From assembly GCF_042685745.1 (NCBI RefSeq), contig NZ_JBHUNT010000001.1:1612001-1676000 (forward strand): a stretch of 64,000 nucleotides of DNA. The letters run 5' to 3'. The position numbers and the translations under genes were made by a program. The notes below the pieces were generated by a model that saw nothing but the letters and a program-made list of their open reading frames with translations, was not told where the DNA came from and did no database searches. This stretch comes from Prauserella_A oleivorans. GTDB taxonomy: Bacteria; Actinomycetota; Actinomycetes; Mycobacteriales; Pseudonocardiaceae. Positions 25,857-33,060 of the stretch are shown here, in pieces. Within the stretch, counting starts at the first letter, position 1; every line of letters begins with the position of its first letter.

Positions 25857-27311
25857 GTGGCTCAGGCGAGCACCGAGAAGGCGACGCGACCCGCGCTCGA
25901 TCGGTTCTTCAAGATCAGCGAGCGCGGTTCGAGCGTGGGCAGGGAGGTCCGCGGCGGGCTGGTCACTTTCGTCGCGATGGCCTACATCATCGTGCTCAAC
26001 CCGCTCATCCTCGGCAGCTTCAGCCCCGACGACCCGGGCGCCAAGACCGACGCGACCGGCGCCATCCTCGGCGTGCCGCAGGTCGCCGCCGTCACCGCGC
26101 TGGTGGCCGGTGTGCTGACGATCCTCATGGGCGTCGTGGCGAACTTCCCGTTCGCGCTCGCCGCCGGGCTCGGCATCAACGCCCTCGTGGCCTTCACGAT
26201 CGCGCCCCAGATGAGCTGGGCGGCCGCGATGGGGCTCGTGCTCGTCAACGGCATCGTCGTGCTGCTGCTCGTGGTCACCGGCGTGCGCACGATGGTGTTC
26301 AACGCCGTGCCGCAGGCCCTCAAGGCCGGGATCGCCGTTGGTATCGGCCTGTTCATCGCGCTCATCGGCCTGGTGGACGCCGGATTCGTGCGGCCGGGCG
26401 ACGGCACCGTGGTGCAGCTCGGCATCGGCGGGTCGATCGCGTCGTGGCCGACCGCCGTGTTCGTCGCGACCCTGATCGTGATGGCCGTGCTCGTCGCGCG
26501 GAACGTCAAGGGCGGCATCCTCCTCGGCGTCCTGTTCGGGACGGTGCTGGCCATCGTCATCGAGGCGATCGTGGGCGCGGGCACCTCGGCGGACGCACCC
26601 GACACCGGCTGGGCCTACGGCTACCCGGCGCTGCCCGACGACATCTTCGGCCTGCCGGACCTCTCGCTGCTCGGCCAGGTCAACTTCGACGCCTGGGTAC
26701 AGGTGCCCGCGATCACGGCCGCGCTGCTGGTGTTCAGCCTGGTGCTCACCGACTTCTTCGACACGATCGGCACGATGACCGGCCTCGGCCGGGAGGCGGG
26801 CCTGGCCGACAAGGACGGCAAGCTGCCGAACGTCGGCAAGGGCCTGTTCGTCGACTCCCTCGGCGCGGTCGCCGGTGGTGCCGCGTCGGCCAGCTCCAAC
26901 ACCGTCTACGTCGAGTCGGCCGCCGGTATCGCCGACGGCGCGCGCACCGGTCTGGCCAACGTCGTCACGGGCCTGCTGTTCATCGCGGCGATGTTCTTCA
27001 CCCCGCTGTACGAGGTCGTGCCGATCGAGGCGGCCGCGCCCGCGCTGGTGATCGTGGGTGCGCTGATGATCAGGCAGGTCACGGAGATCGACTTCCGCGA
27101 TTTCGCCCTCGCCCTGCCCGCGTTCTTGACGATCGTCGTCATGCCGTTCACCTACTCGATCTCCAACGGCATCGGCGCGGGCTTCGTCAGCTACGTCGTG
27201 CTGCAGGCGGCCACCGGCCGGGCCCGCAAGGTCCACCCGCTGATGTGGGTGGTCGCGGCGGCGTTCGTGGTGTACTTCGCGATCGGGCCGATCCAGGACG
27301 CGCTCAGCTGA
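25857..27311 (+). CDS. NCS2 family purine permease (AzgA-like)
   Basis: A 484-residue membrane transporter of the nucleobase:cation symporter 2 family, AzgA (guanine/hypoxanthine) branch. Features are the N-terminal EVRGGLVTFVAMAYIIVLNP, the central DFFDTIGTMTGL and the SSSNT-like substrate region (ASSNTVYVESAAGIADGART). About twelve to fourteen membrane segments are present. GTG 25857 is preceded by GAGGTAGG. Its 3' end overlaps the convergent ArsR-type gene by eight bases. Confidence 0.9.
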   Translation: MAQASTEKATRPALDRFFKISERGSSVGREVRGGLVTFVAMAYIIVLNPLILGSFSPDDPGAKTDATGAILGVPQVAAVTALVAGVLTILMGVVANFPFALAAGLGINALVAFTIAPQMSWAAAMGLVLVNGIVVLLLVVTGVRTMVFNAVPQALKAGIAVGIGLFIALIGLVDAGFVRPGDGTVVQLGIGGSIASWPTAVFVATLIVMAVLVARNVKGGILLGVLFGTVLAIVIEAIVGAGTSADAPDTGWAYGYPALPDDIFGLPDLSLLGQVNFDAWVQVPAITAALLVFSLVLTDFFDTIGTMTGLGREAGLADKDGKLPNVGKGLFVDSLGAVAGGAASASSNTVYVESAAGIADGARTGLANVVTGLLFIAAMFFTPLYEVVPIEAAAPALVIVGALMIRQVTEIDFRDFALALPAFLTIVVMPFTYSISNGIGAGFVSYVVLQAATGRARKVHPLMWVVAAAFVVYFAIGPIQDALS

Positions 27312-28008
27312 TCGCGTCGGCGTCGAGGCCGAGCAGGTCTCGCAACGCCGTCGCCCCGGCCGGGGTGACCGCGACGGCGCGGTCCGAGCCGATGCGCTTG
27401 ACCCACGCGCGCTCCAGCAGGTGCTCGCAGAGCAGCGCCCCGGCCAGCCCGGCCAGGTGCGAGCGGCGTTCGGTCCAGTCCAGGCACGCCCTGGCCAGCG
27501 GCCTGCGGCTGCCCCGCAGGCGCTCGGCGGGCACGCCGAGCGGTCCGGTGAACCACGCGATGCCCTCTCGCGTCAGCGCGAAGCCGCCGGAGTCGTCGAG
27601 CAGGCCGCGGTGGGCGAGCGCGTCGGTGACGGCGACGCCGAGCCTGCCCGCCAGGTGGTCGTAGCAGGTGCGGCCCCGGGCGAGCGCCTCGGCGGCACGG
27701 GACGCCCGTAGCGTCGCCGGTGCGCGTGGTGCCGGCTCGACCTGCGCGGCGAGACGCTCGACGAGCTCAGCGACGCCCGGGTCCGCGAGCTGCACGTAGC
27801 GGTGTCTGCCCTGCCGTCGCTCGACCAGCAGGCCACCGGCGACGAGCTTGCCCAGGTGCCCGGTCGCCGTGGACGGGGAGACCCCGGCGAGGGCGGCGAG
27901 CTCGCCGGCCGTCCACGCACGGCCGTCCAGCAGCGCGAGGCAGAAGCTCGCCCGGGTGCGATCGGCGAGCAGCCCGGCGAGGGCGGCGACGTCGGCGGAA
28001 CGGGACAC
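27304..28008 (-). CDS. ArsR family regulator
   Basis: A 234-residue protein, long for ArsR. Residues 1-80 are a winged helix (WTAGELAALAGVSPSTATGHLGKLV); the rest is a helical effector domain of unknown ligand. It starts with GTG at 28008 and diverges from the PEP-mutase-like gene. A 26-bp perfect palindrome lies between the two, which strongly suggests that it represses that enzyme and itself. No CxC metal site is present, so arsenic or heavy-metal sensing is unlikely. Confidence 0.84.
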   Translation of the reverse strand: MSRSADVAALAGLLADRTRASFCLALLDGRAWTAGELAALAGVSPSTATGHLGKLVAGGLLVERRQGRHRYVQLADPGVAELVERLAAQVEPAPRAPATLRASRAAEALARGRTCYDHLAGRLGVAVTDALAHRGLLDDSGGFALTREGIAWFTGPLGVPAERLRGSRRPLARACLDWTERRSHLAGLAGALLCEHLLERAWVKRIGSDRAVAVTPAGATALRDLLGLDADAIS

Positions 28009-28027
28009 CTCACCGATTCTGCCCGCC

Positions 28028-28066
28028 GACGGTTCGGCCGGCGCCGAACCGTCACCGCCCTAGCGT
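28028..28066 (+). promoter_or_regulatory. Palindromic operator and -10 box between ArsR and lyase genes
   Basis: Arms GACGGTTCGGC (28028-28038) and GCCGAACCGTC (28043-28053) are perfect inverted repeats with a four-base spacer. Eight bases later TAGCGT (28061-28066) matches the actinobacterial -10 form and ends seven bases before ATG 28074, which implies a leaderless lyase message. The operator would cover the -35 region, a classic repression site for the adjacent ArsR protein. Confidence 0.7.
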
Positions 28067-28073
28067 CGCGCCC

Positions 28074-28862
28074 ATGAGCACACACCACGACCCGTTCACC
28101 GAGTTCCGCGCCCTGCACCACGCCACCGAACCGCTGCTGCTGCCCAACGCCTGGGACCACGTCAGCGCCGCGGCCCTCGTGGCGGCCGGGTTCCGCGCGA
28201 TCGGCACCACGAGCCTCGGGGTCGCCGCCGCGCACGGCCTGCCCGACGGGCAGGGCCGTACCCGCGAGGAGACGGTCGCGCTCGTCCGGCGGCTCACCGG
28301 GCTGCCGTGCCTGCTGACCGTGGACGTCGAAGGCGGCTTCAGTGACGATCCGGCGGAGGTGGCCGACCTCGCCGAGACCCTCGCCGGGCTCGGGGCGGTC
28401 GGCATCAACCTGGAGGACGGCCGCGCCGGGCGGACGCTCGCCGACCCCGGCCGGCAGGCCGAGGCGATCCGGGCCGTGAAGGACCGCGTGCCCGAGTTGT
28501 TCGTCAACGCACGCATCGACACCTACTGGCTCGGCGTGGACACCGGCGACCTCGCGCCCACGCTCGACCGGGCGCACCGGTATCGCCAGGCCGGCGCTGA
28601 CGGGATCTTCGTACCGGGCCGCATTCCCGACCTGCCCGCGCTGCTCGTCGGCGTCTCGCTGCCGCTCAACGTGCTGTACCTGCCGGGTGAGCGGACGGTG
28701 CCCGAGCTGGCGGCCCTCGGGGTCCGGCGGGTCAGCACCGGCTCGCTGCTGTTGCGGGCCGCCGTCGGCGCGACCGTGGCCGCCGCCGAGGCGATCCGGG
28801 CGGGGGCGAGCCCGGCCGGCCCGGTCCCGTCCTACGCCGACATCCAGTCGCTTTGTCGGTAA
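28074..28862 (+). CDS. Isocitrate lyase/PEP mutase family enzyme
   Basis: A 262-residue (alpha/beta)8-barrel enzyme of the PEP mutase/isocitrate lyase group. The metal and substrate loop DVEGGFSDDP and the NLEDG motif are present; the barrel starts with LLLPNAWDHVSA. Related enzymes cleave 2-methylisocitrate, oxaloacetate or phosphonates. Those I know carry a gating-loop KKCGH or similar Cys, which I do not see, so lyase or hydrolase activity is unassigned. It is under an evident ArsR-type operator and has no other gene in its operon. Confidence 0.85.
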   Translation: MSTHHDPFTEFRALHHATEPLLLPNAWDHVSAAALVAAGFRAIGTTSLGVAAAHGLPDGQGRTREETVALVRRLTGLPCLLTVDVEGGFSDDPAEVADLAETLAGLGAVGINLEDGRAGRTLADPGRQAEAIRAVKDRVPELFVNARIDTYWLGVDTGDLAPTLDRAHRYRQAGADGIFVPGRIPDLPALLVGVSLPLNVLYLPGERTVPELAALGVRRVSTGSLLLRAAVGATVAAAEAIRAGASPAGPVPSYADIQSLCR

Positions 28863-28923
28863 ATTGGGTTGTCTGGCTCACCGACGGTGCAGGTCGGGCG
28901 GGATCGTAAGGTAAGCTAAGCAA

Positions 28924-29358
28924 GTGTCCACGTCTGTCGAGAATCAGTCTCTGGCGAGTCGCCTGCGGCTGGCCGTGGTCAGGCTGAATCGCAGACTCCG
29001 GGCACAACGAACCAGCGAGGACCTCTCGCTGACCCAGATCTCCGCGCTCTCCACGCTGCACAAGTGCGGCGCGATGACTCCGGGCAAGCTCGCGGCGAAG
29101 GAAGGCGTGCAGCCACCGTCGATGACGCGCGTGATCGCCGCGCTCGAGTCGGCAGGCTACGTCGAGCGGACACCGCATCCGACCGACGGCAGGCAGGCCA
29201 TCGTGACGATCACCGACCGGGGCCTGGAGTACGTGCACGCGACGATCTCGGTCCGAGAGGCCTGGCTCGACGGAAAACTGGCGGATCTGAGCGGCGAGGA
29301 GCGCGAGGTGCTCTCCAGAGCCGCCGAGATCATCGAGCGAATGGCGGGTCAAGGCTAG
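28924..29358 (+). CDS. MarR family regulator
   Basis: A 144-residue winged-helix repressor. The recognition region is AAKEGVQPPSMTRVIAALES and the wing is ERTPHPTDGRQAIVTIT. The GTG start at 28924 is seven bases after TAAGCT (28912-28917), so it is probably leaderless. The promoter reads TAAGGTAAGCTAAGC, three direct 5-bp repeats that could be its own operator. It precedes the MFS exporter gene by 36 bases on the same strand and probably controls it. A MarR gene also occurs after DUF2530 in the mycobacterial region. Confidence 0.88.
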   Translation: MSTSVENQSLASRLRLAVVRLNRRLRAQRTSEDLSLTQISALSTLHKCGAMTPGKLAAKEGVQPPSMTRVIAALESAGYVERTPHPTDGRQAIVTITDRGLEYVHATISVREAWLDGKLADLSGEEREVLSRAAEIIERMAGQG

Positions 29359-29394
29359 GTCCGGCCCGTCGTTCACGGGAGGCGACAACACGGC

Positions 29395-30738
29395 GTGACT
29401 GTCACGGATAGCGCAGCTCAGGGACGATCGACATCGGACGCTATTCCGCGAACCCGCCGTACACCACTGCCGTCCCGCCAGGCGTCGGACGGCCGTCCCG
29501 CGCGGGGCATGTTCTCCTCGCTGCGGGTCCGCAACTACCGGCTCTTCTTCTCCGGGCAGATCATCTCCAACGTCGGCACCTGGATGCAGCGCATCGCCCA
29601 GGACTGGCTGGTGTTCACGCTCAGCGGCCACGACCCGGTCGCGCTGGGCGTCGCGGTCGCCCTGCAGTTCACGCCGACGCTGCTGCTCTCGCTGTGGGCG
29701 GGCGTGCTCGCCGACCGCGCCGACAAGCGCAAGCTGCTCATCGCCATCCAGACGGGCACGCTGGTGCAGGCGGTCGTCCTCGGTGTGCTCGACCTGTCAG
29801 GCGTGGCCGAGCTGTGGCACGTCTACCTGCTGTGTTTCGTGCTCGGCACGTTGTCGGCGCTGGAGGTGCCGACCCGGCAGTCGTTCGTGGCCGAGATGGT
29901 CGGCAAGGACCAGGTGGCCAACGCCGTCGCGCTGAACTCCTCGATCTTCAACATGGCGCGCATCGTCGGACCCGCCGTCGCCGGCTTCGCGATCGTGGCG
30001 GTCGGCGAGGGCTGGTTGTTCATCGCGAACGCCGTGACCACGCTCGCCGTCATCGGCGGCCTGGCGATGATGCGGGCCGCCGAGCTCTACCGGGAGCCCG
30101 GCGTCGCGCGCGGCAAGGGCCAGCTCCGGGAGGGCCTGCGCTACGTGCGCGGCCGCTCCGACCTGGTGACCGTGATGGCGCTGGTGTTCTTCGTCAGCAC
30201 CTTCGGCATCACGTTCTTCACGTCGCTGGCGGTCGTGGCGGGCAACGTGTTCGGCACGGAGGCCGACGGCTACGGCATGCTCTCGACTCTGCTCGCGGTG
30301 GGCACATTCACCGGTGCGCTGGCCTCGGCCCGGCGCGGCAGCAGGCGCAAGCCGACGATGCGGCTGCTGCTGGTGTCGGCGTTCGCACTCGGGGTGCTGG
30401 AGTTCGCGACGGCGTTCATGCCGACGTACCTGGCGTTCGGCCTCGCCCTGGTGCCGCTGGGGCTGGCGACGATCACGTTCCTCAACACGGCCAACGCGCT
30501 GGTGCAGACGTCGGTCAGCCCGCAGATGCGCGGCCGGGTGATGGGGCTTTACGTGCTGGTGCTGATGGGTGGCAACCCGCTCGGCGGAATGATGACCGGA
30601 TGGATGGCCGAGACGTTCGGTGGGCGCTCGCCGTTCTATATCGGCGGCGCGATCGCGGCCGTCGCCGCGGTGGTGTGCGCGCTGGTTCTGTACCGCGCTC
30701 GGCGGAACCCCTTGCGAGGGGAGCTGAGGTTAGGCTAA
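29395..30738 (+). CDS. MFS exporter (enterobactin-exporter-like)
   Basis: A 447-residue, twelve-helix transporter of the MFS_3 group (LRVRNYRLFFSGQIISNVGT; loop LADRADKRKLL). Relatives export siderophores or drugs. GTG 29395 gives a 38-residue hydrophilic lead; ATG 29509 (MFSSLRVRNYR) is an alternative that starts at the conserved part. It follows marR. The stop codon TAA lies inside a perfect 19-bp iron-box-like palindrome, although no gene follows on this strand. Confidence 0.84.
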   Translation: MTVTDSAAQGRSTSDAIPRTRRTPLPSRQASDGRPARGMFSSLRVRNYRLFFSGQIISNVGTWMQRIAQDWLVFTLSGHDPVALGVAVALQFTPTLLLSLWAGVLADRADKRKLLIAIQTGTLVQAVVLGVLDLSGVAELWHVYLLCFVLGTLSALEVPTRQSFVAEMVGKDQVANAVALNSSIFNMARIVGPAVAGFAIVAVGEGWLFIANAVTTLAVIGGLAMMRAAELYREPGVARGKGQLREGLRYVRGRSDLVTVMALVFFVSTFGITFFTSLAVVAGNVFGTEADGYGMLSTLLAVGTFTGALASARRGSRRKPTMRLLLVSAFALGVLEFATAFMPTYLAFGLALVPLGLATITFLNTANALVQTSVSPQMRGRVMGLYVLVLMGGNPLGGMMTGWMAETFGGRSPFYIGGAIAAVAAVVCALVLYRARRNPLRGELRLG

Positions 30739-30743
30739 CCTCA
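30712..30743 (+). promoter_or_regulatory. IdeR/DtxR iron-box palindrome with embedded promoter
   Basis: TGAGGTTAGGCTAACCTCA (30725-30743) is a perfect palindrome with 9-bp arms. It matches 17 of 19 bases of the IdeR consensus as I remember it (TTAGGTTAGGCTAACCTAA). TTGCGA (30712-30717) and TAACCT (30736-30741) are separated by 18 bases and make a good -35/-10 pair, so a transcript would start near 30748. The site overlaps the stop codon of the MFS gene. No open frame follows before the hairpin at 30790. Confidence 0.68.
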
Positions 30744-30747
30744 GAGG

Positions 30748-30822
30748 CGTCGCTTCGTGGTGGGAGCGGCAGTCAGTTCGGGAACGGACGAGGCCCCGGC
30801 CGGGAACCGGTCGGGGCCTCGT
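30748..30822 (+). ncRNA. Candidate iron-regulated small RNA
   Basis: This is a hypothetical transcript of about 75 bases, running from the promoter inside the iron box to the hairpin at 30790-30820. There is no ribosome site and no reading frame with family resemblance. Mycobacteria are known to have an IdeR-controlled small RNA (MrsI); I have no sequence evidence that this is its homologue. The call rests only on the order iron box, promoter, short spacer, terminator. Antisense action on the convergent sodA 3' end is another possibility. Confidence 0.35.
30790..30820. terminator. Bidirectional hairpin between MFS and sodA
   Basis: A 14-bp stem (GAGGCCCCGGCCGG with CCGGTCGGGGCCTC, one G-U pair) closes on a three-base GAA loop. 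No U tract follows, as usual in these genomes. It lies between two convergent genes and can serve either strand. Confidence 0.75.
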
Positions 30823-30884
30823 TCCTGTCCGGAGCCCTGCGGTGAGGCCACCCCGCTGGGCGAGGCGGCCTCATGCCGGTCGGC

Positions 30885-31508
30885 TCAGGACAGCAGCAGA
30901 CCGTTGCGGCCGGCCTTGGCGTCCTCGAAGCGCTTGCCGATCTCGGCCCAGTCGAAGACGTTCCACAGCGCGTTGACGTAGTCCGGCTTCACGTTCTTGT
31001 ACTGCAGGTAGAACGCGTGCTCCCAGACGTCGACGAGCAGGATCGGCACCGTCGGCAGGATCAGGTTGTTGTGGTGGTCGCGCAGCTGCTGGGTGATCAG
31101 CGTCTTGCCGATCGGGTCCCACGACAGCGCGCCCCAGCCGTTGCCCTGGATCGTGGTGCAGACCGCCGTGAACTGCGCCTTGAACTTGTCGAAGGAGCCG
31201 AAGGCGTCGTCGATCGCGGCCGCCAGCTCACCGGTCGGCTTGTCGCCACCGTTCGGCGAGAGGATCTTCCACCACACGACGTGGTTGGCGTGGCCGGCGA
31301 GGTTGAAGGCCAGCGTGGTCTCGAGACCGACGATCGAGCCGAAGTCGTTGGCGTCGCGGGCGGCGGCGAGCTTCTCCAGCGTCTGGTTCGCGCCGTTCAC
31401 GTAGGTCTGGTGGTGCTTGCTGTGGTGCAGCTCGTTGATCTCGCCCGAGATGTGCGGCTCGAGGGCGCCGTAGTCGTAGTCGAGATCGGGAAGCTCGTAC
31501 GTGGGCAT
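30885..31508 (-). CDS. sodA: Superoxide dismutase (Mn/Fe)
   Basis: A 207-residue superoxide dismutase of the Fe/Mn family, which removes superoxide in the cytoplasm or after leaderless export. Metal ligands are visible in INELHHSKHHQTYV, in GHANHVVWW, and as Asp and His in LLVDVWEHAFYLQY. The outer-sphere motif is GNGWGALSWDP. The metal preference cannot be fixed from sequence; mycobacterial relatives use Fe or Mn. ATG 31508 has a strong site GAAGGAGG. It converges with the MFS gene across a hairpin. Confidence 0.94.
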   Translation of the reverse strand: MPTYELPDLDYDYGALEPHISGEINELHHSKHHQTYVNGANQTLEKLAAARDANDFGSIVGLETTLAFNLAGHANHVVWWKILSPNGGDKPTGELAAAIDDAFGSFDKFKAQFTAVCTTIQGNGWGALSWDPIGKTLITQQLRDHHNNLILPTVPILLVDVWEHAFYLQYKNVKPDYVNALWNVFDWAEIGKRFEDAKAGRNGLLLS

Positions 31509-31670
31509 GAGCCCTCCTTCGTCGTTCGTTCCGACACACAAGTCCTTCTACGCTGCCAACCTAGTAGCCGACGGAACCGCCTGCTAACCGGGTCGGTGCG
31601 AGTTGACCTTGCTACGTCGAGCTAACTGGAGGTCAAGGCGCTGTTACCACGCCCACACCGGGCGCGTCCG

Positions 31671-32324
31671 TCACGCTGCCCGGTAGTTCTCGAGCGACTC
31701 GGCGAGGTCGGCGAGCACGGCGATGTTGAGCTCGAACGCCCGTTGGGTCTCGGCGATCACGCGGCGCCGTTCCCCGGCGCCCCACGCTGCCTCGTCCAGC
31801 AGGGCGCGGTAGCGCTTGCGGAACACCGACGGGCTGCCGAGTGCGCTGAAGTCGTAGAACCGCGCGCCGGCCCCGGTGATGCCGTACTGACGCTTCAGCA
31901 GCGCGCCGACGACCTGGCCGCCCGCCAGGTCGCCGAGGTAGCGCGTGTAGTGGTGGGCCACGAAGCCGCCCGCCCAGTCGAAGGCGACCTCGCGCAGCCG
32001 TCGCACGTACTCCCGCGTCGCGGGCACCGGCTCGATCCGGTCTTGCCAGCTCGGGCCGAGGAGGTGTTCGAGGTCCGCGACGAGCGAGGGGGTGCGGTGC
32101 AGCTCCGGGATCACGAACGGCGCGCCCACGCGGTCGGCCGCCATGGCCTCGGCCGCCTGCTCCAGCGTGCTGTAGACGAAGTAGTACTGCTCGGCCAGCC
32201 GCGTGTAGCCGTCGAGGGTCAGCGAGCCGTTCAGCAGGGCGTTCATGTAGCTGGAGTGGTGTGCGCGGTCGTGCACCTCCCGGGTCGACTCGCGCAAGGT
32301 CTGGGAGAACGCCACCGCCGGCAT
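31671..32324 (-). CDS. Heme oxygenase (biliverdin-producing)
   Basis: A 217-residue heme oxygenase of the HmuO/HO-1 fold, which opens heme to biliverdin, CO and iron. The proximal histidine is His18 in REVHDRAHHSSYM, equivalent to His20 of Corynebacterium diphtheriae HmuO. The distal-helix glycines are in YLGDLAGGQVVG. The gene lies 49 bases downstream of a TetR regulator on the same strand, with a 17-bp palindrome between them, so it is probably induced by a ligand of that repressor. It is the iron-recycling member of this iron-related block. Confidence 0.93.
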   Translation of the reverse strand: MPAVAFSQTLRESTREVHDRAHHSSYMNALLNGSLTLDGYTRLAEQYYFVYSTLEQAAEAMAADRVGAPFVIPELHRTPSLVADLEHLLGPSWQDRIEPVPATREYVRRLREVAFDWAGGFVAHHYTRYLGDLAGGQVVGALLKRQYGITGAGARFYDFSALGSPSVFRKRYRALLDEAAWGAGERRRVIAETQRAFELNIAVLADLAESLENYRAA

Positions 32325-32338
32325 GTCGACCTCCTCGA

Positions 32339-32355
32339 TCTGACAGTGTGTCAGA
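32339..32355 (-). promoter_or_regulatory. Palindromic operator upstream of heme oxygenase
   Basis: TCTGACA, GTG, TGTCAGA: a 17-bp perfect inverted repeat with 7-bp arms. It lies between the TetR stop (32374) and the heme oxygenase ATG (32324), just after TACGCT, which fits a minus-strand -10 box. The size suits a TetR-family operator. Confidence 0.68.
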
Positions 32356-32373
32356 ACGAGCGTAGCCGAGAAG

Positions 32374-32991
32374 CTAGCCGAATTTCGCCTGCTCGTGCGG
32401 AATTACTCCGACCGCGCGCAGGATGAACTGCACCGCCGTCTCGATGGCGTGCGGCAGCTCCTCCGGCGGGACGTCGATCACCGGCCGAGCCGCCAGCGCC
32501 GCGTTGACCATCGGTGTCACCACGGCGAGGTCCTGCTGCGGCAACCTGCCCGCGCGGATTCCCTCGGCGAGGATCTCCTGCAGTTGCTCGGCGATCGGGT
32601 CGGCGTGCGCGGCGATCCGGCGGTAGGCCGACGGCGCGAGCGCGGACGCGAGCGTGCCGCCCGCGGGAAGGTGGAACTCGGCGAGCGCCCGCAGTTGCAG
32701 ACGCGCGAACTCGGCCAGTTTGTCCACCGGGTCGGTCACCGCCGCGACGGCTTCCCGCAACCGCTCGACGTAGCGGGCCGCCTCGTCCTCCACGAACGCG
32801 ACGAGCAGATGCTCCTTGTCGGCGAAGTGGTTGTAGATCGCCGTCCGCCCGACCCCGGCCTCCGCCGCGACGCCGGCGAGGGTGATCGCGTCGAAACCGC
32901 GCTCGTAGAGCTGGTTCCGCAACGCCTCGAACACCTTGGTGCGGACCTGCTCGCGATGCTCGTGCAGCGACCTGCCGATGATCTTGGGCAT
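32374..32991 (-). CDS. TetR family regulator, probable heme oxygenase repressor
   Basis: A 205-residue regulator. The TetR HTH is at residues about 30-50 (LAGVAAEAGVGRTAIYNHFADKE shortened: AAEAGVGRTAIYNHF). The C-terminal domain is helical, with a basic start (MPKIIGRSLHEHREQVRTKV). It precedes the heme oxygenase gene, and the palindrome between them is the likely operator. ATG 32991 is preceded by GGGAGG about five bases upstream. The inducer may be heme, but nothing in the sequence proves it. Confidence 0.84.
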   Translation of the reverse strand: MPKIIGRSLHEHREQVRTKVFEALRNQLYERGFDAITLAGVAAEAGVGRTAIYNHFADKEHLLVAFVEDEAARYVERLREAVAAVTDPVDKLAEFARLQLRALAEFHLPAGGTLASALAPSAYRRIAAHADPIAEQLQEILAEGIRAGRLPQQDLAVVTPMVNAALAARPVIDVPPEELPHAIETAVQFILRAVGVIPHEQAKFG

Positions 32992-33060
32992 GCGAGCGCC
33001 TCCCTGGGCTCGAAGGTGCGGGCACGTGCCGTGTCCGTGCCTGCACACGGGGGAGGCTTG

